Shown here: piece after piece, positions 1-18,347 of the stretch | How the letters are laid out: every line of letters starts with the position of its first letter | Position numbering within the stretch: the first letter of the stretch is position 1 | From: Periplaneta americana | Taxonomy: Eukaryota > Arthropoda > Insecta > Blattodea > Blattidae | Direction of reading: 5' to 3' | NCBI RefSeq assembly: GCF_040183065.1 | Contig: NC_091125.1 | Location: 128,715,621 to 128,779,620, forward strand | Length of the DNA stretch: 64,000 nt | The notes under the pieces: model-generated | Databases searched by the model: none | The model's input: the letters and a program-made list of their open reading frames with translations, nothing else | What the model was told of the DNA's origin: nothing | Program-made: the position numbers and the translations under genes

Positions 1-442
1 AAAATTCGTAACATTCACGTGATGATAACAGTGAACGATATACAATATAGTCACTCCTGATCCCGCCTACGAAACAATTAAATACCTCCCACATGCCTCG
101 ACTGTTATTTGGGCTGCCTGAGCAAGAAAATGAACGGCTTAAGTCAGACAATGTACGCGGTACAGTCACTCTACCTCAAGGCAGCCATCGCATGCTCGAA
201 CTGCCCGCTCCGCTGGCTTGCTATCGGAGAAGGCATGAAGGCAGCTCATTGCAATTCAGTGTATACTCTTTGGTTACGACCATGCACAATGTTTTTAAGT
301 GTTCTACATACCATGAAGCACAGCATATACGATGATAAGATTTATGTTTATACGTCCGAACATGCATCTTTCATAACAAAGGAGGAAGTATAACATTCTG
401 CTTGGCGCTTGTGGTCCCGGTAGTCACAAATATCTATTCAAC
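1..442 (+). promoter_or_regulatory. Probable Nedd8 promoter and 5' UTR region
   Basis: 442 bases upstream of the Nedd8 ATG. A palindromic E-box, TCACGTGA, lies at 15-22. I see no convincing TATA box at a usual distance, which is common for housekeeping genes. The transcription start cannot be placed from sequence alone. Short open frames here have no recognisable similarity. Confidence 0.35.
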
Positions 443-6568
<6,126 letters not shown>

Positions 6569-7043
6569 AACTTTATACTGACTTTAAAACGAACACTGTC
6601 TTTGTTACATTGAGGTTTATAATGAAACGCAATGCAGTATGAGTTATAATTTTGAAAAGGATTATTTTAATAAGACCCACACCAGTCTTGGTTTAATTAT
6701 TTCAAACATATTTAACTGCAGTGATATTTAATTATGCAGTCATATTCCTGATTATATACTTTTTTAATGTGCAGTTAAAACAAGATTTTCGTCGCATGTC
6801 ATGAGTTATTTTAAAGCAAGATTCTCATATTCTGGCTTGGCAGGATATGTGCATCTCTTGTTAGTGGTACCTGCTAAGGAATGTGCTTGTTATGTTGCAA
6901 TGAAGCCATCAATGCCATAACATTTGTGGCTATATTAAAAAGAAAAACAAATACCCAAACAATAATACTAATTCAACTTCATTTTTCCTCCCCATTCTAA
7001 ATAGATTCCAGTTTTCCTTCAGTCACAATGTGTGTTTGTAGGT
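6569..7043 (+). other. Probable Nedd8 3' UTR and downstream DNA
   Basis: No coding sequence. ATTAAA at 6934-6939 and AATAAA at 7556-7561 are possible poly(A) signals; neither is compelling. The SINE beginning at 7056 lies between them. Confidence 0.3.
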
Positions 7044-7055
7044 CTCAAGAATGAA

Positions 7056-7281
7056 AAATGTTATGTTTTATTTAACGACGCTCGCAACTGCAGAGGTTAT
7101 ATCAGTTTCGCCGGATGTGCCGGAATTTTGTCCCGCAGGAGTTTTTTTACATGCCATTAAATCTACTGACATGAGCCTGTCCCATTTAAGCACACTTAAA
7201 TGCCATCGACCTGGCCCAGGATCGAACCCGCAACCTTGGGTATAGAAGGCCAGCGCTATACCAACTCGCCTACGAGGTCGA
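7056..7281 (-). mobile_element. tRNA-derived SINE, family C
   Basis: On the - strand the head has an A-box (GGCGAGTTGGTATAGCGC) and B-box (GGTTCGATCC), then a body ending GACGCTCGCAACTGCAG... in reverse order and an AT-rich tail. It is flanked by a perfect 12-bp target-site duplication, CTCAAGAATGAA (7044-7055 and 7282-7293). Confidence 0.9.
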
Positions 7282-7293
7282 CTCAAGAATGAA

Positions 7294-9330
7294 GGACAAG
7301 ATGAAATATACATAACAATGGACATAGTTACACTTACACAGGGTATAATAGTCTCTGACAAACTAAGCCATCTACGCTTCTCGACATTAGCAACATCTAT
7401 AAGCATTGCTTGTAGAGCCAGGGCAAATAACAGCCAAAGAAAGAAAATGGCAGTGGCTTACTAGCAAAGTGAGCTGGAAAGTTTATGGACATAGAATTAC
7501 GTTTGTCAGTGAGACGGTTCTGGATGAAATATTTTGAATTTGTGTTTATTGAATGAATAAATGGTTTATGAAGTACTGACTATGTTTACAAACTAAAAAG
7601 TGATACAATATGTGATTTACATAGTATGCTTTCAGACTAGACTTACAGATTAATATAGTATTTTATCATCAATACCCTGGGAGATGTATGTGATCTCTGT
7701 GCAGTCTCAGGCCAGCTAGTGGTAACAGTGTTATTATTGTATCTCCAATGGGGGTTAGCCCTATTTGACATATGTATGTTAGGGCTATAGTTTTACACAA
7801 AAAAGATAAGCATAAAGAGAAATGGAAAAGAAAATTAAATTAGCTTACGCGATGTAAACAAAACATAAACAATCCGTAAATTAGGCATTGCGATTGCAAA
7901 ACAAACATCAGGCATCAATTTGAGACATACAAAAACATTAACAACACACATATGTAACACTTCTATAACACAAATATGCAGTTTTCCGTACCATACATCA
8001 TAAATTAATACACAATGGTCACACAAACACAAACTATAAATACGACATTGCGACGACATCAAGCATCCCATAACTATGACTCACATACATAACAAATCAA
8101 GCATACGTTACAACACATACACTTCAACATAGTAACCACACTTTTAAAAGTTTCAAATTTGGCTCCAAGAAGAATAAATAGGACACTGTTACTAATTACT
8201 ATTCTTCTACAAGGTCTTAAATACATCTGTAATAAATCTGTAAAATTCCTTTAAGCAATATTGCTTCAGAAAAACTTTTGTTAATGGTGGTAAGAAAGTT
8301 GTATCGCACATGCTAAGATGGGTTTCTAGCCGGTATCTCTTGCATTCTTGTAGCGGACAGTGTTCAAGGGCTGTTCATCTTCATGGGCACTGCAGGGACC
8401 TAGTGACAATCGTCTGGTGTTGTGCAGTCCCTGGATTCACTGTTTGAGCCAATGTAGATGGCTTCGGTCATATGCTTCACTATTCTATAGCCAGAGTCTA
8501 CGAAGCTTGCATGTGGTAGCATTGCACATTCTCTCGGTGTTTGAGGCATTTAAAAGTTAACGAATTTTCACAACTACTTTTTGAAAGTTGATGGTCCAGT
8601 ATCAGATAATTTATTTTCTCTCGTTATTTAGTCTATCTTGTCATATTCATTCAGTGACATCTCAAACATCCAGATGGGTTCAGATCTTACAGAGTTATGG
8701 GCATAAAATGTCTGCTGGAACACAGTTTTTAAGGCATGTTTTGCCCCGCCCATTCCGTCAGCCTTCATGGTCCAACCAGTTTTGTACAGACGTTTACAGT
8801 TATGGGACTCCTTCGTCTACGTGACATTTGTGTACTTTTCATTTAGCTGTTTATTTTTTTTAAAGCTATAAGTAGTGACAGGCGACACCTGCCATAGAGG
8901 TAAATGTCGAAACAATAGTTTAAAATAATAGTTATTATTATAGCAGTCATATAATGAGAGGAGTGAATTAATCAAAATGTAAACTTGATTGCTGGTATTA
9001 TTATAGTTCCCAGCTCTAAAAAGAATTGTGAACAGACAATAGACGGTCATGAATAATTGCAGATCAGTTTGACCACATGGCAAGGACAAAAAAGGGGCGA
9101 GTGGTTTGGTTCGACTTTTTGAAGGACGGATCCTTGCATTTAGGCATACATTGGTCCATTTTGCGCTCTTTATATTTGATGATAGTCAAGTCCGACATAG
9201 GGCCTGGGTGGCATTCGTGAATCCAATGGTGATAAATGGGCTATCTTGCCTCAGCCAGGTCCTGTCAACAGATGCGTGCTTGATAAGCCTTAGGGTCCAG
9301 AGCTTCAAGCCCTTCCTATATTAACATTGG
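7294..9330. other. Intergenic DNA without a recognised gene
   Basis: AT-rich sequence. Short open frames here lack splice context, codon bias or any known domain. I see no structured RNA. Confidence 0.5.
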
Positions 9331-9545
9331 AAACCCAGCCTCCACGGTGGTTTAGTGGCTAGAGCACTGGGCTTATAATCCTGTGGACCTGGGTTCGATC
9401 CCCGGGCAAGCCTGTGGTCCAGGTAACTGGTTTTCTCGGGAGCTCCGGTTCCTATGTGACATCCTAACAAATTTCCATCTCATTACGAATGTAGCATAGA
9501 CGGGACTCCTATGGCGCATCCTTTGCAATGACTGTTGGTAAATTG
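9331..9545 (+). mobile_element. tRNA-derived SINE, family D
   Basis: GCCTCCACGGTGGTTTAGTG starts a tRNA-like head with A-box, anticodon-loop-like CTTATAA and B-box GGTTCGATCCC. The acceptor arms do not pair and a non-tRNA body (GTAACTGGTTTTCTCGGGAG) follows, so this is a SINE, not a tRNA gene. Confidence 0.75.
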
Positions 9546-9553
9546 GTCTAGAC

Positions 9554-10890
9554 CAGTGGTGTTGAATCTATGGTACGTATAGGCCTACCCCCACACAGGG
9601 GTTGTCTTCTCAAGAGATACACATCCTACTGACTAGGTATGTAAAAATGCTGGTACATTTAGGCCCGATTGTATAAACCATTTAATCTTAGATCAGAGAT
9701 TAAATTGATCCTTGTTTCAGCTGAACTTGGAATTTTGTGTTGTATAAAGTCTAATCTGAGATTAATTTGTCCCAAACTAAAGTCAACTTTGACTGAAGAA
9801 ATTTCTCCGATTAAGTTAGATGATCCAAGTTCAGTTATTTCTTTTCTGTTTGAAATATACGAGCGACAGATTGTGCAAATAAAATATCCATTATTATTAA
9901 TATTAATAGATATGATAGGTACATTTATATATATTTCTTTCAATTTCTTGCCTTAATACACAAACAATCTTATATTTTATAAGGCTCTATCATGTTCAGC
10001 AGTATCTAATAACATAACCTATAATTATATTATGTTCATAACAACCATTAATTATTAATGGATATGTTAGGTACATTCATAAATTTTCAATTAAATGTAT
10101 TACTAAACGAAAATCGTTGTTTTATAAAGCTTTATTATGTTTAGCACTATCAAACATCACAACATGATAACAACTCGGAGAACAGTCAACCTTCTTATTG
10201 TTCGCCATTATTTACATTGCACAAAAAACCAGTGTCTCCAACAGAGTGTACGGAAAGTCGCCAAAAAGTAGTTGTAAAGTCTCCAGATTTCTCATTATCA
10301 ACAAAGAAAGATTAAATTTTGTCACTATGGGGTGCTGAAAAGGTCATTAAATCCCTATTTAAGCAATATAAAAGTTAAAAGAAATTGTTGTTGAAAAAGA
10401 GTTAAAGTCGCTAGATTGGCAACACTGAACAAACCTGTCCGCGCATCACGTATTTCACCTGTTTATGCGATGTTGCCAAATCCTTTTCACGTGAACTTAG
10501 ATTGCATTTGAAGCAAGGTAATTTGATCGCAGAAAAGATTTATACAATAGAAGAAGTGTCTGAACTCGGTTCACTTTTCGATCTTCGATCAAAGTTGATC
10601 TTTAGTCAGGGAGTTTTATACAATTGGGCCTTAATTTATTATAGCCTACTTGTTGATAATTATTGCGTTTTACATATTTTTTTTACAATGTCAACTCTTG
10701 TTTTCCAAACTTCAATACAATTTTATACTTCATTACCATTGTTGCATGAATAATAATGTATTTTGCATACAAGATCAATCATAATTTTTGTTATTTATAT
10801 AAATTGTAATTGCAGTGCAGTTTTGGGGTACGGAGGTAAAAAAAAAATCTATTTTGGGGGTACGCTAGCAAAAAAGTTTGATTATCACTG
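9554..10890. mobile_element. hAT-like non-autonomous transposon, split by a Harbinger element
   Basis: The tips are CAGTGGTGTTGAATCT at 9554 and, on the other strand, CAGTGATAATCAAACTTTTT at 10890. The left 8-bp flank GTCTAGAC fits the hAT target preference nTCTAGAn; the right flank GTCTTATA matches only in part. The interior contains a later Harbinger insertion. Confidence 0.5.
9662..10630. mobile_element. PIF/Harbinger-type non-autonomous element
   Basis: TIRs GGCCCGATTGTATAAA (9662) and, on the other strand, GGCCCAATTGTATAAA (10630) differ at one base. Both ends are flanked by the 3-bp duplication TTA (9659-9661 and 10631-10633), the Harbinger signature. 969 bp, no transposase frame. Confidence 0.8.
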
Positions 10891-10894
10891 GTCT

Positions 10895-11165
10895 TATATG
10901 GATGAATGACGAACCATCAAGTACCCACCACTAATAAACAAAACATTGGAGGCTCGAATTGCCCCCAAGACTTCACCCCACTCTATTGCAGATGAGGGAA
11001 GGTGGACAATGTTCGTGGAATGATAAAAGGAAATTGGGGTACCACCCTCCCAAAAGAAAATCCTCTGCAAGGTCTGCTTTGTCCGCCACAAATTTCATCA
11101 TTGGCCGAGAATCGAATTCGGGTCGCCTGGATTGAACATTAGCGTACTAGCACTTGAACAACAGA
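10895..11165 (-). mobile_element. tRNA-like SINE relic
   Basis: On the - strand, GTGCTAGTACGCTAATG followed by a B-box-like ATTCGATTCTC forms a tRNA-like head, then a body running to about 10895. No target-site duplication was found, so the borders are approximate. Confidence 0.5.
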
Positions 11166-12600
11166 CTCTAGAACACAGTGATATCTAGTTTACTGATTTC
11201 TAGCTCGAGAAATTAACCACAACCCTAACTAGAAATCGTCACTGAAATTTTGTGTTCGGTGTATGCAGTGACGCTGTTTCAGAAATACGAAAATAACAAC
11301 AGTATTAGTCTACATAACGTGAAAGGATTTGGTTCAACCATTCAACCAAGTGGTTTGCGAGCATTCGATTTATTGTGATTGTTTTCTAAGCATTTTTGAG
11401 ATAGATGTATTGATAGTAAGATTTCAGATTATAATAATTTGATCAGAATCAACACGAGCATGTCTCTCTAAAAAACGAAGAACATGTATCACTAAATAGG
11501 TTATGTTACATCATTTCAAAGAGTATAGTTTCTATTATAGTCTCTTGATTGGTTACCTTTATAACGCGCCAATTATTCGATAAATTGACGTTTTATTTTG
11601 AATAGTTAATTCAGAGTTCTGAATGTGATGGAGGTGTTTATTGCTTTGTATTCTAGTTTTCCGATATTTTACACTGTGACTTATTTCACGCAGGCAAGCT
11701 TCTGTGGGTCTAAACGAGCAATTCCCTAACTAACGGTGAGTTCGATTTTTATAACTATGAAATTGTTAAGCAATGTTTTAACATGTATTTTCTGAAGTAA
11801 TTTCATGCCGCAGAATGTTGAAAATCATTTGCTTATAGCTAGGTAAATACGTATTTACTTTTTTTTCGGTAGTTTCTGAAACTCATTGTCTTAATAACTA
11901 TGGGGATTAGATCATTAGGCTTGCTCTATTTCGGATTTTATTGAATGTTTTGTCGTCAGTCATTTCTTCTGTTGGTTCCGGTATTGCAATATGTTACGGA
12001 ATGTCAACTATAAGGGTAGTGGGTTAGCATTTCGGCAAAAAATCATCGCACCGAAATACATAATATAGAGACTCATTATACGAGTATGGTACTGTGCCAT
12101 TTGGGTTCAGCCCTTACAATAAAAGCCAACACTACGTATTTCCCAGTAAATGACAATCCTGCAGGTAATGTTACTGCAACCAAACGATTAGAATATTATA
12201 GTTCACGATTCTGATATATAACTGGCGTTAATCAATCCCATACAGTATTCTCACTTTAATTTAACAGTTCAGCTCAGTCGCTCTCGATGATCTAGTTCTA
12301 GTGAATGCTGCATGTTGGATCCGAAATTTGCGCGTTCAAATCGAACCGAGTTCGATGAATTTTAAAGGCCGATTAAATCTTGCATAGGAACTTTCTTTGG
12401 GAGGAAAAATAAAAATGTAGGTTCCATGTCTTAAATATACGGCACATAAAAGAACACTGTTCCTGATAAAAGACTAAGCCTGCAGGAAAAATTTGCCAGC
12501 TATTTCTCATCCCGCCTCCCACGAATCTACTCTGAGTAACCTCAGCACTTGAAAATAAGAACTATAGGGTATTTCAAGTCAGTTCAAACATTAAACCACT
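11166..12600. other. Intergenic DNA without a recognised gene
   Basis: AT-rich, low in open frames. Nothing recognised. Confidence 0.5.
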
Positions 12601-12607
12601 ATAAATA

Positions 12608-12960
12608 TTATAATATTTGAGATAGGGAAAAAAGCAAAAACATCACAATGTTGGGCAAATATGGGCGGAGTTTACAAAACATTGGGAAGATGTCTGTCGT
12701 TCTCTTGTTCAACGCATAGCATTCTGTCTGCGACACCATGCACAGCATTTTGCAGATAATGTCTTGGAATATTGGCAATTTCTTGCGAGATGACATCTTT
12801 GAGTTGCAGTACGATTGTTGAATGTGTCAGGAAAACTCGTTCTTTCACAACCAAAAGTCGGCCGGATTGAAATCTGGAGATCGCGGAGACCACATCGACC
12901 TCGGGCCACATTACAGTGTATTTAATATTTAAAAAACGCACGTGTATTTTTTTTGTTAAT
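12608..12960 (-). pseudogene. Tc1/mariner (IS630-type) transposase C-terminal relic
   Basis: On the - strand, near 12892-12846, the frame reads WSPRSPDFNPADFWL, the block around the third catalytic acidic residue of DDE transposases of this superfamily, then a stop. In another frame the conserved C-terminus continues LKDVISQEIANIP...LQNAVHGVADRM...RHLPNVL (to about 12672). One frameshift and a stop separate the two parts, so it is dead. The rest of the transposase and the element's ends are not recognisable. Confidence 0.78.
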
Positions 12961-13300
12961 ATTACGACAAAACGGACAATAATTAAATTAATTAATTAAT
13001 TTTATAAAATTTGGATTACTTAATTTTGAAAAATACTTAAAGAAAAAGGCATGCATAATTACTCACCTAATGAAAAGTGTGGAACAGATGTTTTGAAGAT
13101 AAATTGTCGACATTCGATCTCTGCTCTGTGGTGCTCAGAAGTAACACATCTTGAAGATGCTCGTCATTTACAGCTCATACATTTTGTCAAGACACTCGCG
13201 ATGTGCAGTATGGGAACAACGTTTCTGTGGAGGGGGTAGGAATAGAAGGGAAGGTCGGGCATGTGTCTACCGAGTTCAAGGCAAAGACAAACCCATTCTC

Positions 13301-13675
13301 CTATAATTCGTAAGTAAACCCATCTGATTTCGTGCACAGCTCTGTAGGAAGAGTGGGGGAATGTCTGGACATATTGCATGCACTGTAAGTTGATCTTAAT
13401 CTTGATTTCCGAATTTTCATTTTCGAAAATGTTTGTTCACATACATTGAGATCAAATGCCGAGCTTGGTTTTTTATGTTTGTTTCCCTTGGATTTATCGA
13501 AATCATGAGAGTGTTTTGTTTGGTAATGTCTTTTAATATTATATTCCTTCATTACAGCTATGACATCGTTGCAAATAACACAATGACTTTGTTTCCATGT
13601 TCTTTCACAAAATAATGACTGAGCCAAGATTCATTATACTTTCTACACTCACTATCGACTTTGCATCATTTCGAA
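13301..13675 (-). pseudogene. hAT transposase N-terminus with BED-type zinc finger, frameshifted
   Basis: On the - strand KVDSECRKYNESWLSHYFV (from about 13670) is followed, after a one-base frame slip near 13590, by CVICNDVIAVMKEYNIKRH and YQTKHS. This is the Cys-Cys-His-His BED-like finger found at the start of GTF2IRD2/ZBED-type hAT transposases. No hAT catalytic or dimerisation region is visible downstream. It is probably part of the hAT copy whose tip is seen at 14095. Confidence 0.72.
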
Positions 13676-14029
13676 AACATTTTGCACTTAAGTAAACCTG
13701 ACACCACACTACCGCACGAACAGTGGAGCACTGACGAAGAATGACAATTGAAGTTGTAGAGTTGTTGGATAACGGAATGTAAGGGATGAATGACCTACCC
13801 TGTGATGACTGACCGGCCTGTCTTGGGTTGGGAGTGGCCTTGCAATGTCTGCTAATCCCCAAACTCCAGTCACACGTTGCATACTGTAAGTTTCTGTTAT
13901 ATATTCTATTCAATGAAAAGAATGCGATAGTCTTTATTTTCGAGGAAGTAATGGTTACAGCCTTCAAACTTTCGAGTCATGCTGAAAACATATTATGCTG
14001 CTGGAAATTAAAGTTGTTTAAAATTAACG

Positions 14030-14095
14030 AATTAATATTCAGATCATGTCGGGCCACTGAAACGATCATGGTGGGCCATAGTTTGGGCGGCCCTG
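14030..14095 (-). mobile_element. hAT terminal sequence (one end)
   Basis: Read on the - strand from 14095 the sequence begins CAGGGCCGCCCAAACTATGG, the usual form of hAT tips (CAGGG...). It lies upstream of the BED-finger relic in the right orientation to be its 5' end. The other end was not found. Confidence 0.45.
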
Positions 14096-14099
14096 GTAT

Positions 14100-15690
14100 A
14101 GACAATAAATCCAAAGTGTGTCTAGAAATCTTTTCAAAAGTTGTGAACTGCGCAATAGAGGGTATGATCTACAGTTTCAGCGCTTAAAGTAAGATAAGCA
14201 AATAGGCCTAAATTACATGTGTAATGTAAATTGTAATGTATATATAAGTCGCGAGATTTTATTTCCGAAAGCTGTTATGCTGGATCACCGATAAGTAGGC
14301 TGTTAGGTACTTGCCCATGTCACTTCTCGAACACCGCCATACTAAGAGGAATCTGTTTCCAGGCTTACACCTGTTACATAAAGCGTATACCATAATGAGA
14401 GCTCTCTCTTTTTCCTATCCATCATCTCCCTCTCTCCCTGTGTTCCATAATTTTCCCATAAATCATACTAAGTGCCATTTTTTGTGGTAAAGCTATTGTT
14501 TGTTAGTTTGTGCATTGTACCTAATGATGCTCTTCTTAATTTCTGACATTTCGATAGAGAAAATTCAGAGAGGAAACGGGGAAGGTTAATGAAATAAAGA
14601 ATTGCAAGTTGGGCATTGTTCTAAGTTAGAAATAAGACAACTGTTTACATACACATATTTACACAACACAGTCAGTACAAATGTGTAGTGGTAACAAGAA
14701 ATTATAAGAATGTGCTAACGTGTACTGTTGTTCCGTAATTGGTCATTTAAGATATACTTCTAACTCAAATTGTACTCTCAAAATTATGTACATTGCAACA
14801 AAAACATACAGTAACAGTCAGAAGCACAACTGAGTCCTAAATACAATTCTGTATGCTAGTTTGCTACTGCTAAAATTATATATAACTACACACTCCAATC
14901 ACAGGCAGTACTTCCAGTGGTGTTTTGAAACTACGAGCTGTATACTTAGTGTTAAAAGACTGTAGCTAACAACCTTCTATGACATTACCACAATGGAAAT
15001 TGTTGAATCTTTATCACATATTGTATATACGTATTATTTTCTCATCAGCTCAACTACATTGTTTATATATGTATGTATACTTTTACGAATGACAAAGAAT
15101 TATACATATTTCCATTACAATTTCAAAGAATTCTATTTCATTAAACTACTTACGTTTCTTGTCATAACAAAAGTGTTGGCACTTCTTGACATATTCAGTT
15201 ACTAAACCATATTTTCCAGGATTTAAATCACTTTCTGCAGAAATATTGATTGATTCTGAATATATACAGGATAATTCAGGATAAAGTGAAATATTTTATT
15301 AGAGTACAGGTAATACTTACTAGAACATTTTGAGACAGAGAATGAGTGATTGGTGAAGCTTTCGATAAGAACATTACATTTCAGGTCTCTTGGAAACACA
15401 CATGCTACATTTTGACCACTTATCAGCTGATTGTATTACTGCTGTTATGAAGCAATATTAGGCTACTTTCAGTCTTATGTAATACTTTAGTGTTGTTGCC
15501 TTTCTTATTCCCTTATAATTAATTTAATTTCTTCCTGTAACCACTACAGGTTGCCATTGACAAAGAGTACCATGATACAATAGAGTAAAAGCCTTGAGGC
15601 TTAGTGATAAATTGTTGTTAGAGTGAAAAATAAACAATCTGAATTATATTGAAACACATGATGTTAAATGAAGTAACGTCAAGGAGATGC
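14100..15690. other. Intergenic DNA without a recognised gene
   Basis: AT-rich. Nothing recognised. Confidence 0.5.
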
Positions 15691-15697
15691 GAATTAG

Positions 15698-15988
15698 TCA
15701 TGCCCCATATGTATGATGCCTGAAAATAGCTATTGAGCCTTTGAGTGCTGCAATTGTTAGATCTCTTAAAATACTTTTATGCAGGCCAAAAGATTTACAG
15801 GAGTTGACTAGGAACCGGGGTATGGTCCCACAGGCTCCTATCATTAGTCCCGTAATGACGATGGATTCCAGATAGTATTTGTCCTTATAAAAACTGATGG
15901 AAGGTTCATATATATTCCTTTTTTCCTCGTGTACTTCTTCTGGCTGGTGTTCGTGCGATTCGAATCTCACAGTAGGATCACATACCAA
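15698..15988 (-). pseudogene. LINE C-terminal relic, R2-like
   Basis: A 96-residue frame holds CDPTVRFES, then HQPEEVHEEKRNIYEP, IVITGLMIGACGTIPRFL and FGLHKSILRDLTIAALKGS. This string resembles the end of R2-like retrotransposon proteins, where a restriction-like endonuclease follows the reverse transcriptase. That family call is from memory and moderate. No reverse transcriptase is attached, so the copy is 5' truncated. Confidence 0.55.
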
Positions 15989-16015
15989 TACTAATAACGT
16001 TGTTATGATTTAATA

Positions 16016-16240
16016 CAGTGGTTTCCAAACTTTTTGAAGACACTACCCATTTTTGGGTGAGATATTTGTTTGTGACCCTCCACTAATATATTGTTACCAG
16101 TACTTAAAAATACAAATCCCTGTACAATATAAAACAACGATAATTTTAACAGTATATACCAACATCTAACGCACTGGTAGCTGCAAGACGAGAAATTGCA
16201 ATATGCAAACCTGTATTCCAATTATCTTTAGACAGGCTTT
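16016..16240 (+). mobile_element. hAT-like transposon end
   Basis: CAGTGGTTTCCAAACTTTTT at 16016 is a typical hAT tip, followed by subterminal CCCATTTTTGGGTGAG. A matching right end was not found, so the extent is a guess. Confidence 0.4.
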
Positions 16241-17670
16241 CCTTGCTGATATATTTTCCGAACACTTGAACACTTTGAATAGTAGTTTGCAAGACCAAGA
16301 TATTAACATAACAGCCAGAGATAAAATCGGCGAAATTATAAGGAAACTTTATTTCTGATCCACATCATTTGACAAAAAGAAATTTGTTTTAAAGAACTCA
16401 TGAAAAATTTAGCTAACTACTGTATGATATCAGAAATACAGAATTTGTTTTGCGGACATGTACCGAAGTTTGCACAATTTTAAACAGTTTTTTTTAGTAT
16501 TTTTCGGAAGAAACTCAAAACTATTACAACAGTTACAGATGGATACTGAATCCGTTTTTAGACGGATGCTTTCAACTAAATGAAATTCCATAAAATATTA
16601 AGGAAAGATTCATTATGTACCTACTGATGGACTGTTAAAACTGTACTTTTTTTTCTCTCTCTCTCAGAGTGTAGAAGAAATTGGATCAAAAGAATGAACC
16701 TTGAGCTTGCAAAAGGAGCTTTTAATTTTTTGATAGCATTTGCAACCTCATATTTATACAAAATAAGTTTCTAGTCTATGATTGCCATCAAAATAAAAGT
16801 GAGAATTCTTCTAGAAATTGAAAATGATAAGTGTGCGTGTATCGAATATGGAGTTCAGATTTGAGAAGCTACTTTCTCAAAAAGGCACATTTATTGCATA
16901 AATTATATTTTACTCTAAAACTACTGAAATACAGTATGTATATTTTATTTTAATGTTCAATGTTGTTTATGTTTCTAAACAAAAAGATATGTTAATAAGG
17001 CATTTTTGGTTTTATTTTGTAAGACAACTAGTACTAACTATTTCATAATTATTGCAGAAAGACAGTTAATCACCTAGCTGATAAATGAAGGTCAAAATAC
17101 AGGTGCTATCAAAACTGTAATAATATATTTTACGAAAAACTGAGGCTTATCTGATAATTCATTCCCTATCTCAAAATATCTGTGTAGGCACATTCTAACT
17201 AAATATTTCATGATACATTGAATGACTCTGTATTTCACATTGCTAATACGAAATAATTAAGTGAAGTTATTTTTTCTTAAAATTCTCATGTGCTGAGGCT
17301 AAGAATTCAATTATGTGTAGGCTACCGTATGTAACTCATTCGTCAATGGATCAAGGTAACAGGTACCTCTTATGGATGGGTTATTCTTGTGTCTGTTGTC
17401 GATCATGTCTGTGGACACACAACATAGCAGTACGATTTAGTACGTCTATTTTGGTTCGTGGATAATAGTCAATGGAGAATGATAGAATTATGGCAGGGAA
17501 AATGGGAGTACCTATTTGTTCACCATAAATTGCGCTTGGACTCTTTCGGATTTTAACCTGCAATTTGAGAATGTTGCCATGCTAATGTTTCTCCTTTTTC
17601 GTCTTTGATGGGAAGACAAGGACAGTTTATAGTTTTTTCAAACTTGGGTGTTCATGTTTTCATCATACTT
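16241..17670. other. Intergenic DNA without a recognised gene
   Basis: Very AT-rich. No gene, RNA or clear repeat. Confidence 0.5.
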
Positions 17671-17750
17671 TGTAGGGTTACCAAACATTCAGCTTTTAAC
17701 TGACGAGTCCTCCTTTTTAATTTCTTGTCCTTTGTCCAGTAGGAATTATT

Positions 17751-18163
17751 GGAGCCCGGAGATTTACAAGCCAAACTAGCGTAACTAAACAACTTCTGGC
17801 TTTTGAAAAGAGAACTTTAAGATCGGTAACCAGATTTCTGACTGGACACTGCCATCTGAATAAGCACCTATACATATTGGGCCTCAATGATAACCCAATG
17901 TTTAGGAAATGTGGGATGGATGTTGAGTCATCACTTCACAATTTGCTGGACTGTCCAGATTTAAGCCATACCAGGCATCAATATCTCAGGAAAACACACA
18001 TTGTCTCCTGAAGAATTTCAGGATATAAAACCCAACAGCATTGCAAAAATTGTTACCCACTGTGATCTTCTGGGTTGATTTAGAGTTTATGGGGAGCACA
18101 ATGAGCCATTTGTACCCAAGTGCTTAAGTAGCAGTCTGTACCTTTATATAGGAGAGGATGAAG
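17751..18163 (+). pseudogene. Jockey-like LINE relic (RNase H-like C-terminal region)
   Basis: The open frame from 17751 reads KQLLAFEKRTLRSVTRFLTG, HCHLNKHLYILGL, MFRKCGMDVESSLHNLLDCP and SHTRHQYL, then a stop. This is the zinc-knuckle-like C-terminus of Jockey-type LINE proteins (C..C...H....C). The start is abrupt right after AGGAATTATT (17741-17750), a motif seen again at 18165, so it looks like a 5'-truncated insertion with a target-site duplication. Confidence 0.7.
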
Positions 18164-18176
18164 AAGGAATTATTAA

Positions 18177-18347
18177 CATAAAATTACTTAGTCATACGTT
18201 AAAAAGTGTTACAATTTTAAAAAAAGGTATGTACCTTTGACGGACGGCCCGTTTCGACGTTTCGACCTTTTTTAAAATTTTAACACTTTTTAACGTATGA
18301 CTAAGTAATTTTATGTTTTTAACAAAGTGTTAACGTGAACTTTAATC
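18177..18347. mobile_element. Palindromic short element with 13-bp target-site duplication
   Basis: A 171-bp insert is flanked by perfect AAGGAATTATTAA copies (18164-18176 and 18348-18360). Arms of about 50 bp (ATAAAATTACTTAGTCATAC... and its reverse complement ending near 18316) enclose a loop with GACGGCCCGTTTCGACG. About 30 bp follow the hairpin. The class is unclear: the long duplication suggests target-primed integration rather than a cut-and-paste MITE. Confidence 0.75.

Noticed and set aside
7068-7406. 112-codon - strand open frame
   Set aside because: It reads through a SINE with a clear target-site duplication.
9336-9410. tRNA gene with anticodon-loop-like CTTATAA
   Set aside because: The D- and T-arm motifs are good, but the acceptor stem does not pair and a SINE body follows directly.
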